A stretch of DNA of 64,000 bases from Verrucomicrobiia bacterium. Lineage in GTDB: Bacteria; Verrucomicrobiota; Verrucomicrobiia; Opitutales; Cerasicoccaceae. How positions within the stretch are numbered: the stretch's first letter is position 1; each line of letters opens with the position of its first letter. Below the pieces are notes generated by a model. That model was not told the DNA's origin. It made no database searches and worked only from the letters and a program-made list of their open reading frames with translations. Positions 1 to 8,703 of this stretch are shown piece by piece. The translations under genes and the position numbers were made by a program. Where the stretch lies: assembly GCA_030432235.1 (NCBI GenBank), contig JAUIHT010000002.1, positions 375,136-439,135 of the forward strand. The letters are read 5' to 3'.

Positions 1-1058
1 TTGGGCAGGCCACCAACGTTGTGGTGGCTCTTGATCAGCGCGGCGGGGTTACCACCGATGGCCACGCTCTCGATCACGTCCGGGTAAAGCGTGCCTTGGG
101 CGAGGAAGTCGACATCGCCGATCTTTTTGACCTCTTCGTCGAAGACATCGATAAACACCTTGCCGATGATTTTGCGCTTCTTCTCCGGATCGGTCACGCC
201 CTTGAGCGCCTTGAGGAAGCGCGGGCCGGACTTGGCCGTGCGCAGGTCGATGTGGAAGTGATCGCCGAAGAGCTCCTCGACGCGATCGCGCTCGTGCAGG
301 CGCAGCAAACCGTTGTCCACGAAGACGCAGGTGAGCTGGCTACCGATGGCCTTGTGGATGAGTGCCGCGGCCACGGAGGAGTCCACACCGCCGCTGAGGC
401 CGAGGATGACGCGCTTGTCGCCGACCTTCTCCTGTATCTCCTTGATAACGGTGTCGACGTAATCGGACATCTTCCAGTCCTGCTTGCACTTGCACACGCC
501 CACGAGGAAGTTCTTCAGTATCTCGATGCCGCGCTCGCTGTGGACGACCTCGGGGTGGAACTGGAGCCCGTAAAACTTGCGTTTGGCATCCTCGATAACG
601 GCATAGTCGCTGTTTTCGGTGGCGGCGATGGCCTTGAAGCCCGGGGGCAGCGCGGTCACTTTGTCCCCGTGTGAATTCCAGACTTTGAGCTGCTTGGGAA
701 GGTCCTTAAGCAGAGGGCTCTTGCGCTTGAGGGTCAGGGTGCCGCGGCCGTACTCGCGACGTTCGCTTTTCTCAACCGAGCCGCCGAGTACCTTGCCCAT
801 GAGCTGCAGGCCGTAGCAGATGCCGAGAACGGGCACGCCAAGTTCGAAGATTTTCTTGTCCGGCAGGGGTGCGTCCTTGCGCAGAACGCTGCTGGGGCCA
901 CCGGAGAGGATGATGCCCTGCAGGTTCTCCTTGGCTAGCTCCTTGACCGGCGTGGAGTAATGGAAAATCTTGGAGTAGATATTGCACTCACGGATACGCC
1001 GGGCAATGACCTGCGTGTACTGGGAGCCGAAATCGAGGACAGCGATGGTTTGCGACAT
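1..1058 (-). CDS. guaA: GMP synthase (glutamine-hydrolysing), 3' part cut by window start
   Basis: Converts XMP to GMP using glutamine and ATP, the last step of guanine nucleotide synthesis in the cytosol. 352 residues are visible from the ATG at 1058. An N-terminal class I glutamine amidotransferase domain carries the nucleophile Cys81 in GICYGLQLM and the partners His168 and Glu170 in QFHPEVVH. The ATP-pyrophosphatase domain follows with the P-loop LSGGVDSS at about 221-228. Translation is still in the conserved [18 protein letters not shown] stretch when it leaves the window, so the dimerisation domain is missing here. It lies downstream of the ribosomal block on the same strand, after a small zinc-ribbon gene and a foldback repeat. 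The identification is secure. Confidence 0.97.
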   Translation of the reverse strand, partial: MSQTIAVLDFGSQYTQVIARRIRECNIYSKIFHYSTPVKELAKENLQGIILSGGPSSVLRKDAPLPDKKIFELGVPVLGICYGLQLMGKVLGGSVEKSERREYGRGTLTLKRKSPLLKDLPKQLKVWNSHGDKVTALPPGFKAIAATENSDYAVIEDAKRKFYGLQFHPEVVHSERGIEILKNFLVGVCKCKQDWKMSDYVDTVIKEIQEKVGDKRVILGLSGGVDSSVAAALIHKAIGSQLTCVFVDNGLLRLHERDRVEELFGDHFHIDLRTAKSGPRFLKALKGVTDPEKKRKIIGKVFIDVFDEEVKKIGDVDFLAQGTLYPDVIESVAIGGNPAALIKSHHNVGGLP

Positions 1059-1081
1059 GATGGGTAAAATCTTTTGGACCA

Positions 1082-1140
1082 CAAAACTTCACGAAAACAC
1101 ACGAAAAAGAATCCTTTCGTGAATTTAGTTTCTTTCGTGG
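1082..1140. repeat. CACGAAA-type heptad foldback spacer
   Basis: The guaA upstream spacer holds repeated CACGAAA-like units in the left half and their reverse complement (TTTCGTG) in the right half, ending in CTTTCGTGG. The two halves can pair as an imperfect hairpin. It uses the same word as the map-secY spacer at 5911-5993. No gene is visible in it. Confidence 0.6.
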
Positions 1141-1148
1141 TATTAAAA

Positions 1149-1382
1149 TTAGAACTTCAAACGAGCATTTTCAAAACCACATTGCGGACAAGGGGAAACT
1201 TCCTTCTGGCGTGAATCGGTGTAGAGTTCGCCGCATTTGATGCAATGAAAGGTAACCCGCTCCCGCGCCGCCTGGTAGACGCGTTTATCCCGGTTCTCGT
1301 AGAAGATCCAGAGACCGAAGATCAACGCCGACCCCGCCCCGACGTAGAGCAGTGCAAACCAGGAAAAGTCGATGGAGATCAT
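1149..1382 (-). CDS. Small membrane-anchored zinc-ribbon protein, unknown function
   Basis: 77 residues. One hydrophobic segment spans about residues 6-26 (WFALLYVGAGSALIFGLWIF), followed by a short basic stretch and a C-terminal pair of knuckles, CIKCGEL and CPQCGFE, that should bind one zinc in the cytoplasm. I do not recognise a named family. It lies between rplQ and guaA on the same strand and is flanked by repeat-rich spacers on both sides. The compact zinc-ribbon design suggests a membrane adaptor or metal-sensing role, but nothing here fixes a function. The coding call rests on the intact ATG start, the four-cysteine pattern and the lack of any competing gene. Confidence 0.7.
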   Translation of the reverse strand: MISIDFSWFALLYVGAGSALIFGLWIFYENRDKRVYQAARERVTFHCIKCGELYTDSRQKEVSPCPQCGFENARLKF

Positions 1383-1390
1383 TTGAGCTA

Positions 1391-1489
1391 AAAGTCTAAA
1401 GCCAAAAGTCGAAAGTCGAAAGTCGAAAGCAGTGCAGGGAGGCGGAATACAAATATGCTATGAGCTTTAGACTTTTGGCTTTAGACTTT
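1391..1489. repeat. AAAGTCN heptad repeat with inverted second arm
   Basis: From 1391, five full 7-nt units run in register: AAAGTCT, then AAAGCCA, then three copies of AAAGTCG ending at 1425. Bases 1470-1489 are the exact reverse complement of 1391-1410, a perfect 20-bp inverted repeat around a loop of about 60 nt. It sits between the rplQ terminator and the zinc-ribbon gene. Confidence 0.85.
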
Positions 1490-1497
1490 CGACTGAA

Positions 1498-1535
1498 ATG
1501 AAAAGCCCGCGCGCCGGGGTGCGGACATGCGGGCT
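1498..1535 (-). terminator. Rho-independent terminator after rplQ
   Basis: On the minus strand AGCCCGC (1535-1529) pairs with GCGGGCT (1510-1504), followed by TTTT. It lies about 20 nt after the rplQ stop and probably ends the ribosomal transcription unit. Confidence 0.7.
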
Positions 1536-1557
1536 GAAAGGGGTCGAAGCGAGGCCC

Positions 1558-2175
1558 TTATTCCTTCTTGGGCTCTTCTTCCTTGGCTTCGGGCTCGGCC
1601 TTGGGCTCCTCGGCGGCAGCTTCGGCAGCGGGCGCTTCCTCAGCCTTTGGCTCTTCAGCCGGGGCTTCGGCGGTGGCGACGGCGGCCTCTTCCGCTTCAG
1701 CGGCAGGAGCTTCCTCGGCCTTCTTGGCAGCCTTCTTGGACTTGCCCTTGGCAGCAGCAGGCTTGGCCTTGCTCTTCTTGGCGTAGCCCTGGTCGTCGCC
1801 AGCCACCAGTTCGATGATGGCGATTTCGGCGGCGTCGCCGACGCGGGTACCGAGCTTGTAAATGCGGGTGTAGCCGCCCTGGCGGTTGACGAACTCGTTC
1901 ACGCGCTCGTCGAAGAGCAGCTTAACGGCGTCCTTGTCACGCACGCGGGCGATGGCAAGGCGGCGGAAGTGCAGCTTCTTGGCGGCGTCTTCGGTGGCGT
2001 GGGCACGCTTGGCCAGAGTGATGATCTTCTCTGCGAAGGGGCGCAGGGCGCGGGCCTTGGCGAGGGTGGTCTGGATACGGCCGTGGGTGAAGAGCGCGGT
2101 GGCCAGGCTGGCGACCATGGCTTCGCGGTGCTCTTTCTTGACGCCGAGTTTGTGGGAATGTTTGCGGTGACGCAT
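1558..2175 (-). CDS. rplQ: 50S ribosomal protein L17 with long Ala/Glu/Lys tail
   Basis: Residues 1-126 are a complete L17 core (MRHRKHSHKLGVKKEHREAM start; GGYTRIYKLGTRVGDAAE near the end), which binds 23S rRNA close to the tunnel exit. About 79 further residues consist almost only of Ala, Glu, Lys and Pro, starting with a basic AKKSK patch and becoming acidic. Bacterial L17 is usually about 115-130 residues, so the tail is an addition. The same composition appears on S11 in this block. The gene is last in the rpoA operon and is followed by a terminator. Confidence 0.97.
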   Translation of the reverse strand: MRHRKHSHKLGVKKEHREAMVASLATALFTHGRIQTTLAKARALRPFAEKIITLAKRAHATEDAAKKLHFRRLAIARVRDKDAVKLLFDERVNEFVNRQGGYTRIYKLGTRVGDAAEIAIIELVAGDDQGYAKKSKAKPAAAKGKSKKAAKKAEEAPAAEAEEAAVATAEAPAEEPKAEEAPAAEAAAEEPKAEPEAKEEEPKKE

Positions 2176-2214
2176 GGGTCGGGTGCGTTAAATGATTACG
2201 GGTTGCCGGGCGGC

Positions 2215-3255
2215 TTAGTCGATGCGCTCGATGAGGCGCTCGTCCAGCTTCATGCCCAGGGAGAGACCAAGCTGCTCGAGCTTGGCCTTGATTTCGTTGA
2301 GAGACTTCTTACCGAAGTTGCGGTACTTGAGCATTTCCTGCTCGGTCTTCATGGCCAGTTCGCCGACGGTCGTGATGTTGGCGTTGTTCAGGCAGTTGGC
2401 CGCGCGGACGGACAGCTCGATTTCGTTGACGCTCATGTTCAGGAGCTTGCGCAGGCGGTTCTGCTCTTCGCTGATCTCCTTGCTTTCGCTCTCGAACTCG
2501 ATGCGCTCACGGCTGACTTCGTCGAAGACGTCCAGGTGGTGGCGCAGGATGGCGGCGGCTTCCTTCAGCGCGGCGTCGGGGGTGACGCGGCCGTCGGTGC
2601 ACACTTCGAGGATGAGCTTGTCAAAGTCAGTCATCTGGCCAACGCGGGTGTTTTCCACGTTGTACTTGACCAGGCGAACGGGACTGAAGAGGGAGTCGAT
2701 CGGAATGAGGCCGATGACCTGCTCTTCGCGCTTGTTCTCTTCGGCGGGGCGATAACCACGGCCCACCTTGATTTCCAGTTCGGCCACGAAGCGACGCTTC
2801 TTGTCGAGGGTGCAAATTACCTGCTCGGGGTTGAGGACTTCGATGTTGGAGTCCTTCTGGATGTCACCGGCGGTGATGGCGCCTTCCTTGTCCACGTCGA
2901 TGAGGAGACGGACGGGCTCGCGCTTGTGGGACTTGAGCAGAACCTTCTTCAGGTTCAGCACGATGTCGGTGACGTCTTCGACGACGCCTTCGACGCTCTG
3001 GAATTCGTGGTCCACGCCGTCAATCTTGACGGAACTGATGGCCGCGCCCTCGATGCTGCTAAGCAGGATGCGGCGCAGGGAATTGCCGATGGTGTGGCCG
3101 TAGCCGGTTTCAAAAGGCTCGGCGGTGAACTTGGCGTAAGTCGGCGTGGCCGAGGCCTCGTCTTTGGCGAGGCGCTTGGGCAACTCGAACTTGCCCAGGC
3201 GCTTGGGCGAGGAATCTGCGGTGCTGGCGGGAACTGCTTCGTCGACGGTGCTCAT
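2215..3255 (-). CDS. rpoA: DNA-directed RNA polymerase subunit alpha
   Basis: 346 residues. The N-terminal assembly domain carries GYGHTIGNSLRRILLSS around residues 51-67, the signature of the alpha dimer and beta/beta-prime contact surface. The C-terminal domain (about 265-335) has the helix-hairpin-helix region with NITTVGELAMK and RNFGKKSLNEI, which contacts UP elements and activators. A non-conserved segment of about 35 residues precedes the core. It lies between rpsD and rplQ, the standard alpha-operon order. Confidence 0.98.
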   Translation of the reverse strand: MSTVDEAVPASTADSSPKRLGKFELPKRLAKDEASATPTYAKFTAEPFETGYGHTIGNSLRRILLSSIEGAAISSVKIDGVDHEFQSVEGVVEDVTDIVLNLKKVLLKSHKREPVRLLIDVDKEGAITAGDIQKDSNIEVLNPEQVICTLDKKRRFVAELEIKVGRGYRPAEENKREEQVIGLIPIDSLFSPVRLVKYNVENTRVGQMTDFDKLILEVCTDGRVTPDAALKEAAAILRHHLDVFDEVSRERIEFESESKEISEEQNRLRKLLNMSVNEIELSVRAANCLNNANITTVGELAMKTEQEMLKYRNFGKKSLNEIKAKLEQLGLSLGMKLDERLIERID

Positions 3256-3328
3256 GGATAATTTGCGGTTGTTGGTGGCGCCCGGAAGGCCGACAGGGCG
3301 TTAGGGAAAAAGGAAAAGAGCCGCGGGC

Positions 3329-3937
3329 CTAGCGGCTATAGAATTCAACGATGACCTGCAGGTTGATGCCCTGCTCCATCTCCTCAGGCGAGGGAAGACG
3401 GTTGACGGTGCCGCGGAGGGCGTCGCGCTCCATGCCCAGCCAGGCCGGGACGGTGCGGTACTGGGTCTCGTCCAGACAGCGGGTGGCGAGCTGACGCGAG
3501 GAGGTGCGGTCGCGCACCTCAATGACGTCCCCGGGCTTCACTTCGTAGCTGGGGATGTCGACCTTGTGGCTGTTGACGCGGATGTGCCCGTGGCTGACAA
3601 ACTGACGGGCGGCCTGACGGGAGCGGGCCAGACCGAGCTGGTACACCACGTTGTCGAGGCGGGTCTCCAGAAGCTGGAGGAAATTTTCACCGGTAACGCC
3701 GCGCTTGCGCTTGGCCTTGTCGAAGGTCAGGCGGAACTGCTTTTCGGTCAGGCCGAACATGTAGCGAAGCTTCTGCTTCTCGTTCAGGCCGAGCGAGTAG
3801 TCGGAGACCTTGCGGCGCAGGCGCGGTCCGTGGATGCCCGGAGGATGGGGCTTGCGTTCGAATGCCTTGCTCGGGGCGAAAATCGCCTGGCCGAAGCGGC
3901 GGTTGATGCGGGTGGTTGGTCCGGTATAACGAGCCAT
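3329..3937 (-). CDS. rpsD: 30S ribosomal protein S4
   Basis: 202 residues, usual length. Starts MARYTGPTTRINRRFG, has the S4 RNA-binding domain SRQAARQFVSHGHIRVNSHK around residues 104-123 and ends VIVEFYSR. S4 nucleates 30S assembly and in many bacteria represses its own operon. It sits between rpsK and rpoA. The cysteine cluster found in zinc-binding S4 proteins is absent. Confidence 0.98.
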   Translation of the reverse strand: MARYTGPTTRINRRFGQAIFAPSKAFERKPHPPGIHGPRLRRKVSDYSLGLNEKQKLRYMFGLTEKQFRLTFDKAKRKRGVTGENFLQLLETRLDNVVYQLGLARSRQAARQFVSHGHIRVNSHKVDIPSYEVKPGDVIEVRDRTSSRQLATRCLDETQYRTVPAWLGMERDALRGTVNRLPSPEEMEQGINLQVIVEFYSR

Positions 3938-4022
3938 CGTTGGTTATGCTGTCTGGGTGGCGTTCGGGTGGTTTTCTACGGCCCTGTTTGCCATGGCAGG
4001 ACCGGATATTAGTGAAAAAAGA

Positions 4023-4634
4023 TTAGACGCGGCGGCGCTTGGGAGGACGGCAGCCGTTGTGCGGAACGGGGGTGACGTCGATAATCGCGGTGACGTTCAG
4101 GCCGAGGGCCTGGAGTGCGCGCACGGCGGAGTCACGGCCCATGCCGGGGCCCTTGACCTTGACGAGCACTTCCTTCAAGCCGTGGGACATGGCCACGCGA
4201 CCAGCGTCCTGACAGACGACCTGGGCGGCGTAGGCGGTGGACTTGCGCGAGCCGCGGAAGTTGCACTTGCCGCTGCTGGACCAGGAGATGACGTTGCCGG
4301 CCTGGTCGCTGAAGGTGACCTTGGTGTTGTTAAAAGTCGCGAGAATATTGCAGACGCCGGTGTGGACGTTCTTGCTGCCCTTGGCCTTGCGAATCTTGAG
4401 CTCACCGAGGTCGTCGGAGAGCAGGTCCTTGGCGGTGGGCTGGGAAGATTTCTTCTCTTCGGCCTCTTCTCCCTCCGGAGCATCTTCGGTTGCGGCTTCA
4501 GCAGTCGCGGTAGCTTCTTCCTTCTTGGGAGCAGCTTCCTTCTTTTCCGCCTTGGGCGCTTCCTCGGCGGGAGCAGCGGCGGCGGGCTTGGCCTCTTCTT
4601 CGGCCGCTTCGGGTTTCTGGGTTTCTTCGCTCAT
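4023..4634 (-). CDS. rpsK: 30S ribosomal protein S11 with acidic N-terminal extension
   Basis: 203 residues, while S11 is normally about 125-130. The core begins near residue 80 and is fully conserved ([36 protein letters not shown]). The first ~75 residues are a low-complexity Ala/Glu/Lys/Pro extension of net acidic charge. The ATG at 4634 lies 18 nt after rpsM, and the extension is in frame with no internal ATG near the core start, so it is probably translated. S11 forms part of the 30S platform by the mRNA exit, so the extension would project at the Shine-Dalgarno/anti-SD region. Confidence 0.96.
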   Translation of the reverse strand: MSEETQKPEAAEEEAKPAAAAPAEEAPKAEKKEAAPKKEEATATAEAATEDAPEGEEAEEKKSSQPTAKDLLSDDLGELKIRKAKGSKNVHTGVCNILATFNNTKVTFSDQAGNVISWSSSGKCNFRGSRKSTAYAAQVVCQDAGRVAMSHGLKEVLVKVKGPGMGRDSAVRALQALGLNVTAIIDVTPVPHNGCRPPKRRRV

Positions 4635-4652
4635 CTATTATAAGATTAAAGG

Positions 4653-5024
4653 TTACTTCTTGCCGGCACTGACGGTGCGGCGGGCGCCCTTGCGCGTGCG
4701 GGCATTGGTGGAGGTACGCTGACCGCGCACGGGCAGACCGCGCTGGTGACGCATACCGCGATAGCTGCGGACGGCCGCGAGACGCTTGATGTTGCCGGTG
4801 ATTTCGCGGCGCAGGTCACCCTCGGTGCGCCAGCCGTTTTCCTGGATGGCGGTGGAAATCTTGTTCAGATCTTCCTCGGAAAGGGTATGGGCGCGGACGT
4901 TCGGATCGATTTCCGTCAGCTCGCACAACTTGCGCGCACGGGCGGGACCTACGCCGTAGATGTAGCGCAGGGCATATTCGATCTTCTTGTCACCGGGGAT
5001 GTCGACTCCGTTTAAACGTGGCAT
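4653..5024 (-). CDS. rpsM: 30S ribosomal protein S13
   Basis: 123 residues, standard length. Starts MPRLNGVDIPGDKKIEYAL and contains YIYGVGPARA and the C-terminal GQRTSTNARTRKG that reaches towards P-site tRNA. It directly follows map. The infA and rpmJ genes that often lie between map and rpsM are absent, as the 81-nt gap has no room for either. Confidence 0.98.
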   Translation of the reverse strand: MPRLNGVDIPGDKKIEYALRYIYGVGPARARKLCELTEIDPNVRAHTLSEEDLNKISTAIQENGWRTEGDLRREITGNIKRLAAVRSYRGMRHQRGLPVRGQRTSTNARTRKGARRTVSAGKK

Positions 5025-5105
5025 AATGAGAAAATGTTAAAACAAAAAGAGCCCGAAAATTCGGGAAAACGTATGAAAGTAACGAAAATTTTGAGCTTGC
5101 AAAGA

Positions 5106-5891
5106 TTATTTTTTAGAAATTGTCAAAATTTCTGGGCCGGCTTCGGTCACCAAAACGGTATGCTCGAAGTGGGCGGCGGGCAGACCGTCGCGGGTACGGG
5201 CAGTCCAGCCGTCGGAATCGACCTGGATGGCGGCCTTGCCGAGGTTGACCATGGGCTCAATGGCGATAGTCATGCCGGGGTAAAGCTTCGCGCCGCTGCC
5301 CTTGCGACCGTAGTTGGGCACCTGCGGGTCCTCGTGCATGGTACGCCCCACCCCGTGGCCGACGAATTCGCGCACGACACTCATGCCGCGTTTTTCCACG
5401 AATTTCTGGACGCCGTGTGAGATGTCCCCTACCCGACCACCGGCTTTGGCGAAGCTGATACCGTGGTAAAGAGCTTCCTCGGTGGTCTTGACGAGGTTGT
5501 GCATCTGCTCGTCGCCATGCCCGATGATGAGCGTGCGGGCGTTATCGCCGATGAAACCGTTGTAGCGCACCACGACGTCGACGGTGATGTTGTCGCCGGG
5601 ACGCAAAATCGTCTTCAGCGAACCGATGCCGTGCACGACCTCGTCGTTGACGGACAGGCAGGTGTAGGCCGGGTAGACCTTTGAGCCGATGCGGTAGTTG
5701 TAGCAAGCGCTCTCGGCCCCAAGCTCTTCGATGTACTTCTTGCCGGCCTGGTCGATGTCGTAGGTGTTGACGCCCGGGGCGACATCCGCGCAGAGCTTTT
5801 CCAGCACGGTGGCGGCAACCACGCAGGCCTCGCGCACCCGCTGAATTTCTTCGTCGGATTTGACTGCGATATGCCCGCTGCGTCTCAACAT
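5106..5891 (-). CDS. map: Methionine aminopeptidase, type I
   Basis: Removes the initiator methionine from nascent proteins. 261 residues from the ATG at 5891. An upstream in-frame start at 5927 would read through the foldback repeat and is disfavoured. The dinuclear metal site is visible: Asp in TVDVVVRYNGF, Asp in GFIGDNART, His in GHGVGRTMHEDP, Glu in AIEPMVN and Glu in FEHTVLVTE. It sits between secY and rpsM in the ribosomal block. Confidence 0.97.
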   Translation of the reverse strand: MLRRSGHIAVKSDEEIQRVREACVVAATVLEKLCADVAPGVNTYDIDQAGKKYIEELGAESACYNYRIGSKVYPAYTCLSVNDEVVHGIGSLKTILRPGDNITVDVVVRYNGFIGDNARTLIIGHGDEQMHNLVKTTEEALYHGISFAKAGGRVGDISHGVQKFVEKRGMSVVREFVGHGVGRTMHEDPQVPNYGRKGSGAKLYPGMTIAIEPMVNLGKAAIQVDSDGWTARTRDGLPAAHFEHTVLVTEAGPEILTISKK

Positions 5892-5910
5892 CTTTTGTCT
5901 AATAAGCAAA

Positions 5911-5993
5911 AACCACGAAACACACAAAGAACACGAATGAGTCAGGGTCTGTCTGTGGCAGCCGGTTTCGTGCGCTTTGTGTGCTTCGTGGTT
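5911..5993. repeat. Foldback repeat in map-secY spacer
   Basis: The 28-nt arms 5911-5938 and 5966-5993 are reverse complements at 24 of 28 positions and start with AACCACGAA. They are built from the CACGAAA/CACAAAG words also seen at 1082-1140. A 27-nt loop separates the arms. It fills nearly the whole spacer. Confidence 0.85.
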
Positions 5994-6000
5994 AAAATTT

Positions 6001-7503
6001 TTATTCCAGTACGAACTTGCGGATGACCCAGGAAATCAGGCCGATGATAAAGAGGGAACCGGTAGCCCAGTAAAGCTTGCTGAAGTTCTTCAGCTCGCCG
6101 GTTTCGACCAGTTGACGGCTGCGGCGGCTGCGGTTGCGAGCCTTGCCCTTCTTGAGGAAGCCGTCGTAGTGGCGCTGGATGAGGAAGGTCTCGATCTTCT
6201 GCATGGTATCGAGGGTGACACCAACGGCGATCAGTGTACCGGTGCCGCCAAAGAACTGCGAGACCTGGAAGGGAATGTTCATCCACAGCGACACGATGTT
6301 CGGGATGACCGCGATGAGGGTCAGCGCGAGGGCGCCGAAGAGGGTCAGACGGGTCATGACGAAGTCGAGGAACTTCGCGGTGGGCTCGCCGGGACGCACC
6401 CCGGGGATGTAGCCACCGTTCTTCTTCAGGTCCTCGGCGATCTGGATCGGCTTGAACATGATCGACACCCAGAAGTAGGCGAAGCCGATGATCAGGATCG
6501 AATAAAAGACGTAATAGGGCCAGCGCGCGGGCGTGAGCAGGTTGGAGAAGCGCTGGAAGCCATCCCAGTCGGTGATGCCGCCGAGGTAGCCGGCGATCTG
6601 CTGCGGGAAGAGGATGATCGCGCTGGCGAAGATGATCGGCATGACGCCGGAGTAGTTGATCTTCAGCGGCAGGAAGCTGCTCTGGCCACCGTAGACCTTA
6701 CGGCCCACCACGCGCTTGGCGTACTGCACCGGGATCTTCCGCGTGCCCTGCGTCAGCAGGACGATACCCGCCACCACCAGGACGAAGAAGGCCAGCAACA
6801 GGATGCCCTGCGGGGCGTTCAACTGGGACTGGGAACCAGCCGGAGCGGTAAAGAGCTCATAGGCGAAGGAAATCGCCGAGGGCACGTCCGCCAAAATACC
6901 GATGGTAATGAGCAGGGAAATACCGTTGGCGATGCCCAGCTCGGTAATCTTTTCCCCAATCCACATCAACAGGACGCAACCGGAGGTCAGGAAAAGCGTC
7001 GAGGTGATGAGGAACCACTTGGGGTCCATGATGATGATGGAGCCCCAACGCCCGATATCGTAGCCCATGAAGAGCTTGTCCGGGTAATTGATCAGCGCGA
7101 GGTTGAGCAGGATACCCTGCACCAGCGCGATGCCGATCGTCAGGTAACGCGTGTACTGCGTAATCTTCTGGCGGCCCACGTCGCCCTCCTGCTGGAGGCG
7201 GGCCAGGCCGGGAACGACCGCGCCCATCAACTGCATGATGATGGAGGCGCTGATGTACGGCATGATGCCCAGCGCGAAGACCGCGCCATTGAGCAGCGCG
7301 CCCCCGGTGAACATGTTGTACAGCCCGAGCAGGCTGCCCTGCGAGTTCTTCAGCGAGTCGTAGTACTCCTGCAGCGGAAGCGGGTTGATGCCCGGCAGCG
7401 GAATATTGGCGCCGACGCGAGCGACGAAAAGCAGGGCCAGGGTGACAATGATCTTCTGGCGAAGCTCAGGAATCTTGAAGCAGTTGAGAAAGGCGTTGAA
7501 CAT
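6001..7503 (-). CDS. secY: Protein translocase subunit SecY
   Basis: 500 residues with about ten membrane segments, forming the protein-conducting channel of the Sec translocon. Conserved features include the N-terminal NCFKIPELRQKI, LPGINPLPL plug-region context, LGIMPYISASIIMQL, and the cytosolic loop RKIPVQYAKRVVG. It is longer than the E. coli protein (443 residues), mainly in loops and the basic C-terminal region. Gene order rplO-secY-map matches the spc operon. adk, often next to secY, is absent. Confidence 0.98.
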   Translation of the reverse strand: MFNAFLNCFKIPELRQKIIVTLALLFVARVGANIPLPGINPLPLQEYYDSLKNSQGSLLGLYNMFTGGALLNGAVFALGIMPYISASIIMQLMGAVVPGLARLQQEGDVGRQKITQYTRYLTIGIALVQGILLNLALINYPDKLFMGYDIGRWGSIIIMDPKWFLITSTLFLTSGCVLLMWIGEKITELGIANGISLLITIGILADVPSAISFAYELFTAPAGSQSQLNAPQGILLLAFFVLVVAGIVLLTQGTRKIPVQYAKRVVGRKVYGGQSSFLPLKINYSGVMPIIFASAIILFPQQIAGYLGGITDWDGFQRFSNLLTPARWPYYVFYSILIIGFAYFWVSIMFKPIQIAEDLKKNGGYIPGVRPGEPTAKFLDFVMTRLTLFGALALTLIAVIPNIVSLWMNIPFQVSQFFGGTGTLIAVGVTLDTMQKIETFLIQRHYDGFLKKGKARNRSRRSRQLVETGELKNFSKLYWATGSLFIIGLISWVIRKFVLE

Positions 7504-7556
7504 GGTGGCGACTCAGGTTGCGGGGTTTAGAACGGTCGGGGCGCGGCCCCGGCGCG

Positions 7557-8036
7557 TTACGCTTTACCTTCCTCGCTGGCAGGTTCTTCCTTGGGCTCGG
7601 GCGCGATGACCTTGCCTCCGGCCTTCTCAATCTTCTCCTTGGCGGTGGCCGAAAAGGCGTCTGCCGTGACGGTAACGGCCTTGGAAATGTCGCCCTGGCC
7701 GAGAATCTTCACGAGCTTCTCGTCCTTGCGAATGAGGCCGGCCTTCACGAGTGCTTCGCGGTCGACTTCCGCCGCACCGAGCTTTTCCAGATCGCTGACG
7801 TTGACCACGGCGAACTCCTGGCGGAAACGCGCGCGGCTGAAACCACGGTGAGGCAGCTTGCGATAAAGCGGCATCTGGCCGCCTTCAAAACCCGGGCGAA
7901 CGCCACTGCCGGCGCGTGCCTTGTAGCCTTTGACGCCACGGCCACTGGTCTTGCCGCGGCCGGAGCCCTGACCGGCACCGAGGCGCTTGCGGCGCTTGGT
8001 TGCGCCGGTGGTGTTGGTGAGTTGATGAAGTTTCAT
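7557..8036 (-). CDS. rplO: 50S ribosomal protein L15
   Basis: 159 residues. Starts MKLHQLTNTTGATKRRKRLG, then the Gly/Arg-rich GRGKTSGRGVKGYKARAG segment and a globular C-terminal half. The last ~12 residues (EPKEEPASEEGKA) form a short acidic Ala/Glu tail similar in style to those on S11 and L17. rpmD (L30), normally between rpsE and rplO, is replaced by a foldback repeat. Confidence 0.97.
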   Translation of the reverse strand: MKLHQLTNTTGATKRRKRLGAGQGSGRGKTSGRGVKGYKARAGSGVRPGFEGGQMPLYRKLPHRGFSRARFRQEFAVVNVSDLEKLGAAEVDREALVKAGLIRKDEKLVKILGQGDISKAVTVTADAFSATAKEKIEKAGGKVIAPEPKEEPASEEGKA

Positions 8037-8043
8037 TTTAAAA

Positions 8044-8134
8044 AGTATTTCGAGGATTCAGGAGATCAAGTATTCAAAATAATTCAAGAGAACACTTCAA
8101 AGAGATTCTTGAGCTGCTGAATACTTGAAATACT
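8044..8134. repeat. Foldback repeat in the rpsE-rplO spacer, copy 1
   Basis: The left arm 8044-8061 starts AGTATTTC. The right arm 8117-8134 (CTGAATACTTGAAATACT) matches its reverse complement at 16 of 18 positions. Octad-like TTCA/TTCAAG words fill the space between. The right arm is identical to that of the 9077-9167 element. The position is where rpmD would normally lie. Confidence 0.88.
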
Positions 8135-8148
8135 AGGCATGCTAACGA

Positions 8149-8679
8149 TTAAACAGCGGCTGCTTCCTGGGCCTTGACCTGGGAGATTTGCTCGGCGGAG
8201 CGCAGTTGGCGCAGACCGTCGATCGTGGCCCAGACCATGGCGGCCGGATTGTTGGAGCCGAGTGACTTGGAAAGAATGTCGTGGATACCGACTGCTTCCA
8301 GAACGGCGCGAACGCCACCACCGGCGATAACACCGGTACCTTCGGAGGCCGGGCGCAGGATGACCTCGCCGCCGTCGTGGATACCGCGCACTTCGTGCGG
8401 GATGGTCACGCCCTTGAGGCGGATGGGCTCCATGCTGGCGTGAGCGCGCTCGGTGCCCTTGCGGATGGCTTCGGGGACTTCCTTGGCCTTGCCGTAACCG
8501 ACGCCTACGTTGCCCTTGCCGTCGCCGGCCACCACGAGGGCGGCAAAGCTGAAGCGGCGGCCGCCCTTGACGACCTTGGCGCAACGGTTGATGTGAACGA
8601 CCTTTTCAATGTAGCCGCTATCTTCCTCTTCGGAATTGTTGCGGTTGTTGCGGTTGTTGTCTCTGGAATTTCTTGCCAT
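8149..8679 (-). CDS. rpsE: 30S ribosomal protein S5
   Basis: 176 residues. An Asn/Arg-rich N-terminus ([17 protein letters not shown]) precedes the double-stranded RNA-binding domain ([20 protein letters not shown]) and the C-terminal [11 protein letters not shown] region linked to decoding fidelity. It sits between rplR and rplO as in the spc operon. Confidence 0.97.
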   Translation of the reverse strand: MARNSRDNNRNNRNNSEEEDSGYIEKVVHINRCAKVVKGGRRFSFAALVVAGDGKGNVGVGYGKAKEVPEAIRKGTERAHASMEPIRLKGVTIPHEVRGIHDGGEVILRPASEGTGVIAGGGVRAVLEAVGIHDILSKSLGSNNPAAMVWATIDGLRQLRSAEQISQVKAQEAAAV

Positions 8680-8703
8680 GGGAAATGCTTTCTTTGGTGA
8701 TGC

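Noticed and set aside
1498-3261. Long plus-strand open frame opposite rplQ and rpoA
   Set aside because: It is antisense to two certain genes, has no recognisable domain and is caused by GC-rich codon use. The same applies to long frames at 5977-7530 and 21365-23401 opposite secY and EF-G2.
8037-8148. Possible short rpmD in the rpsE-rplO spacer
   Set aside because: The 112-nt gap is too short for L30 and is filled by a foldback repeat.
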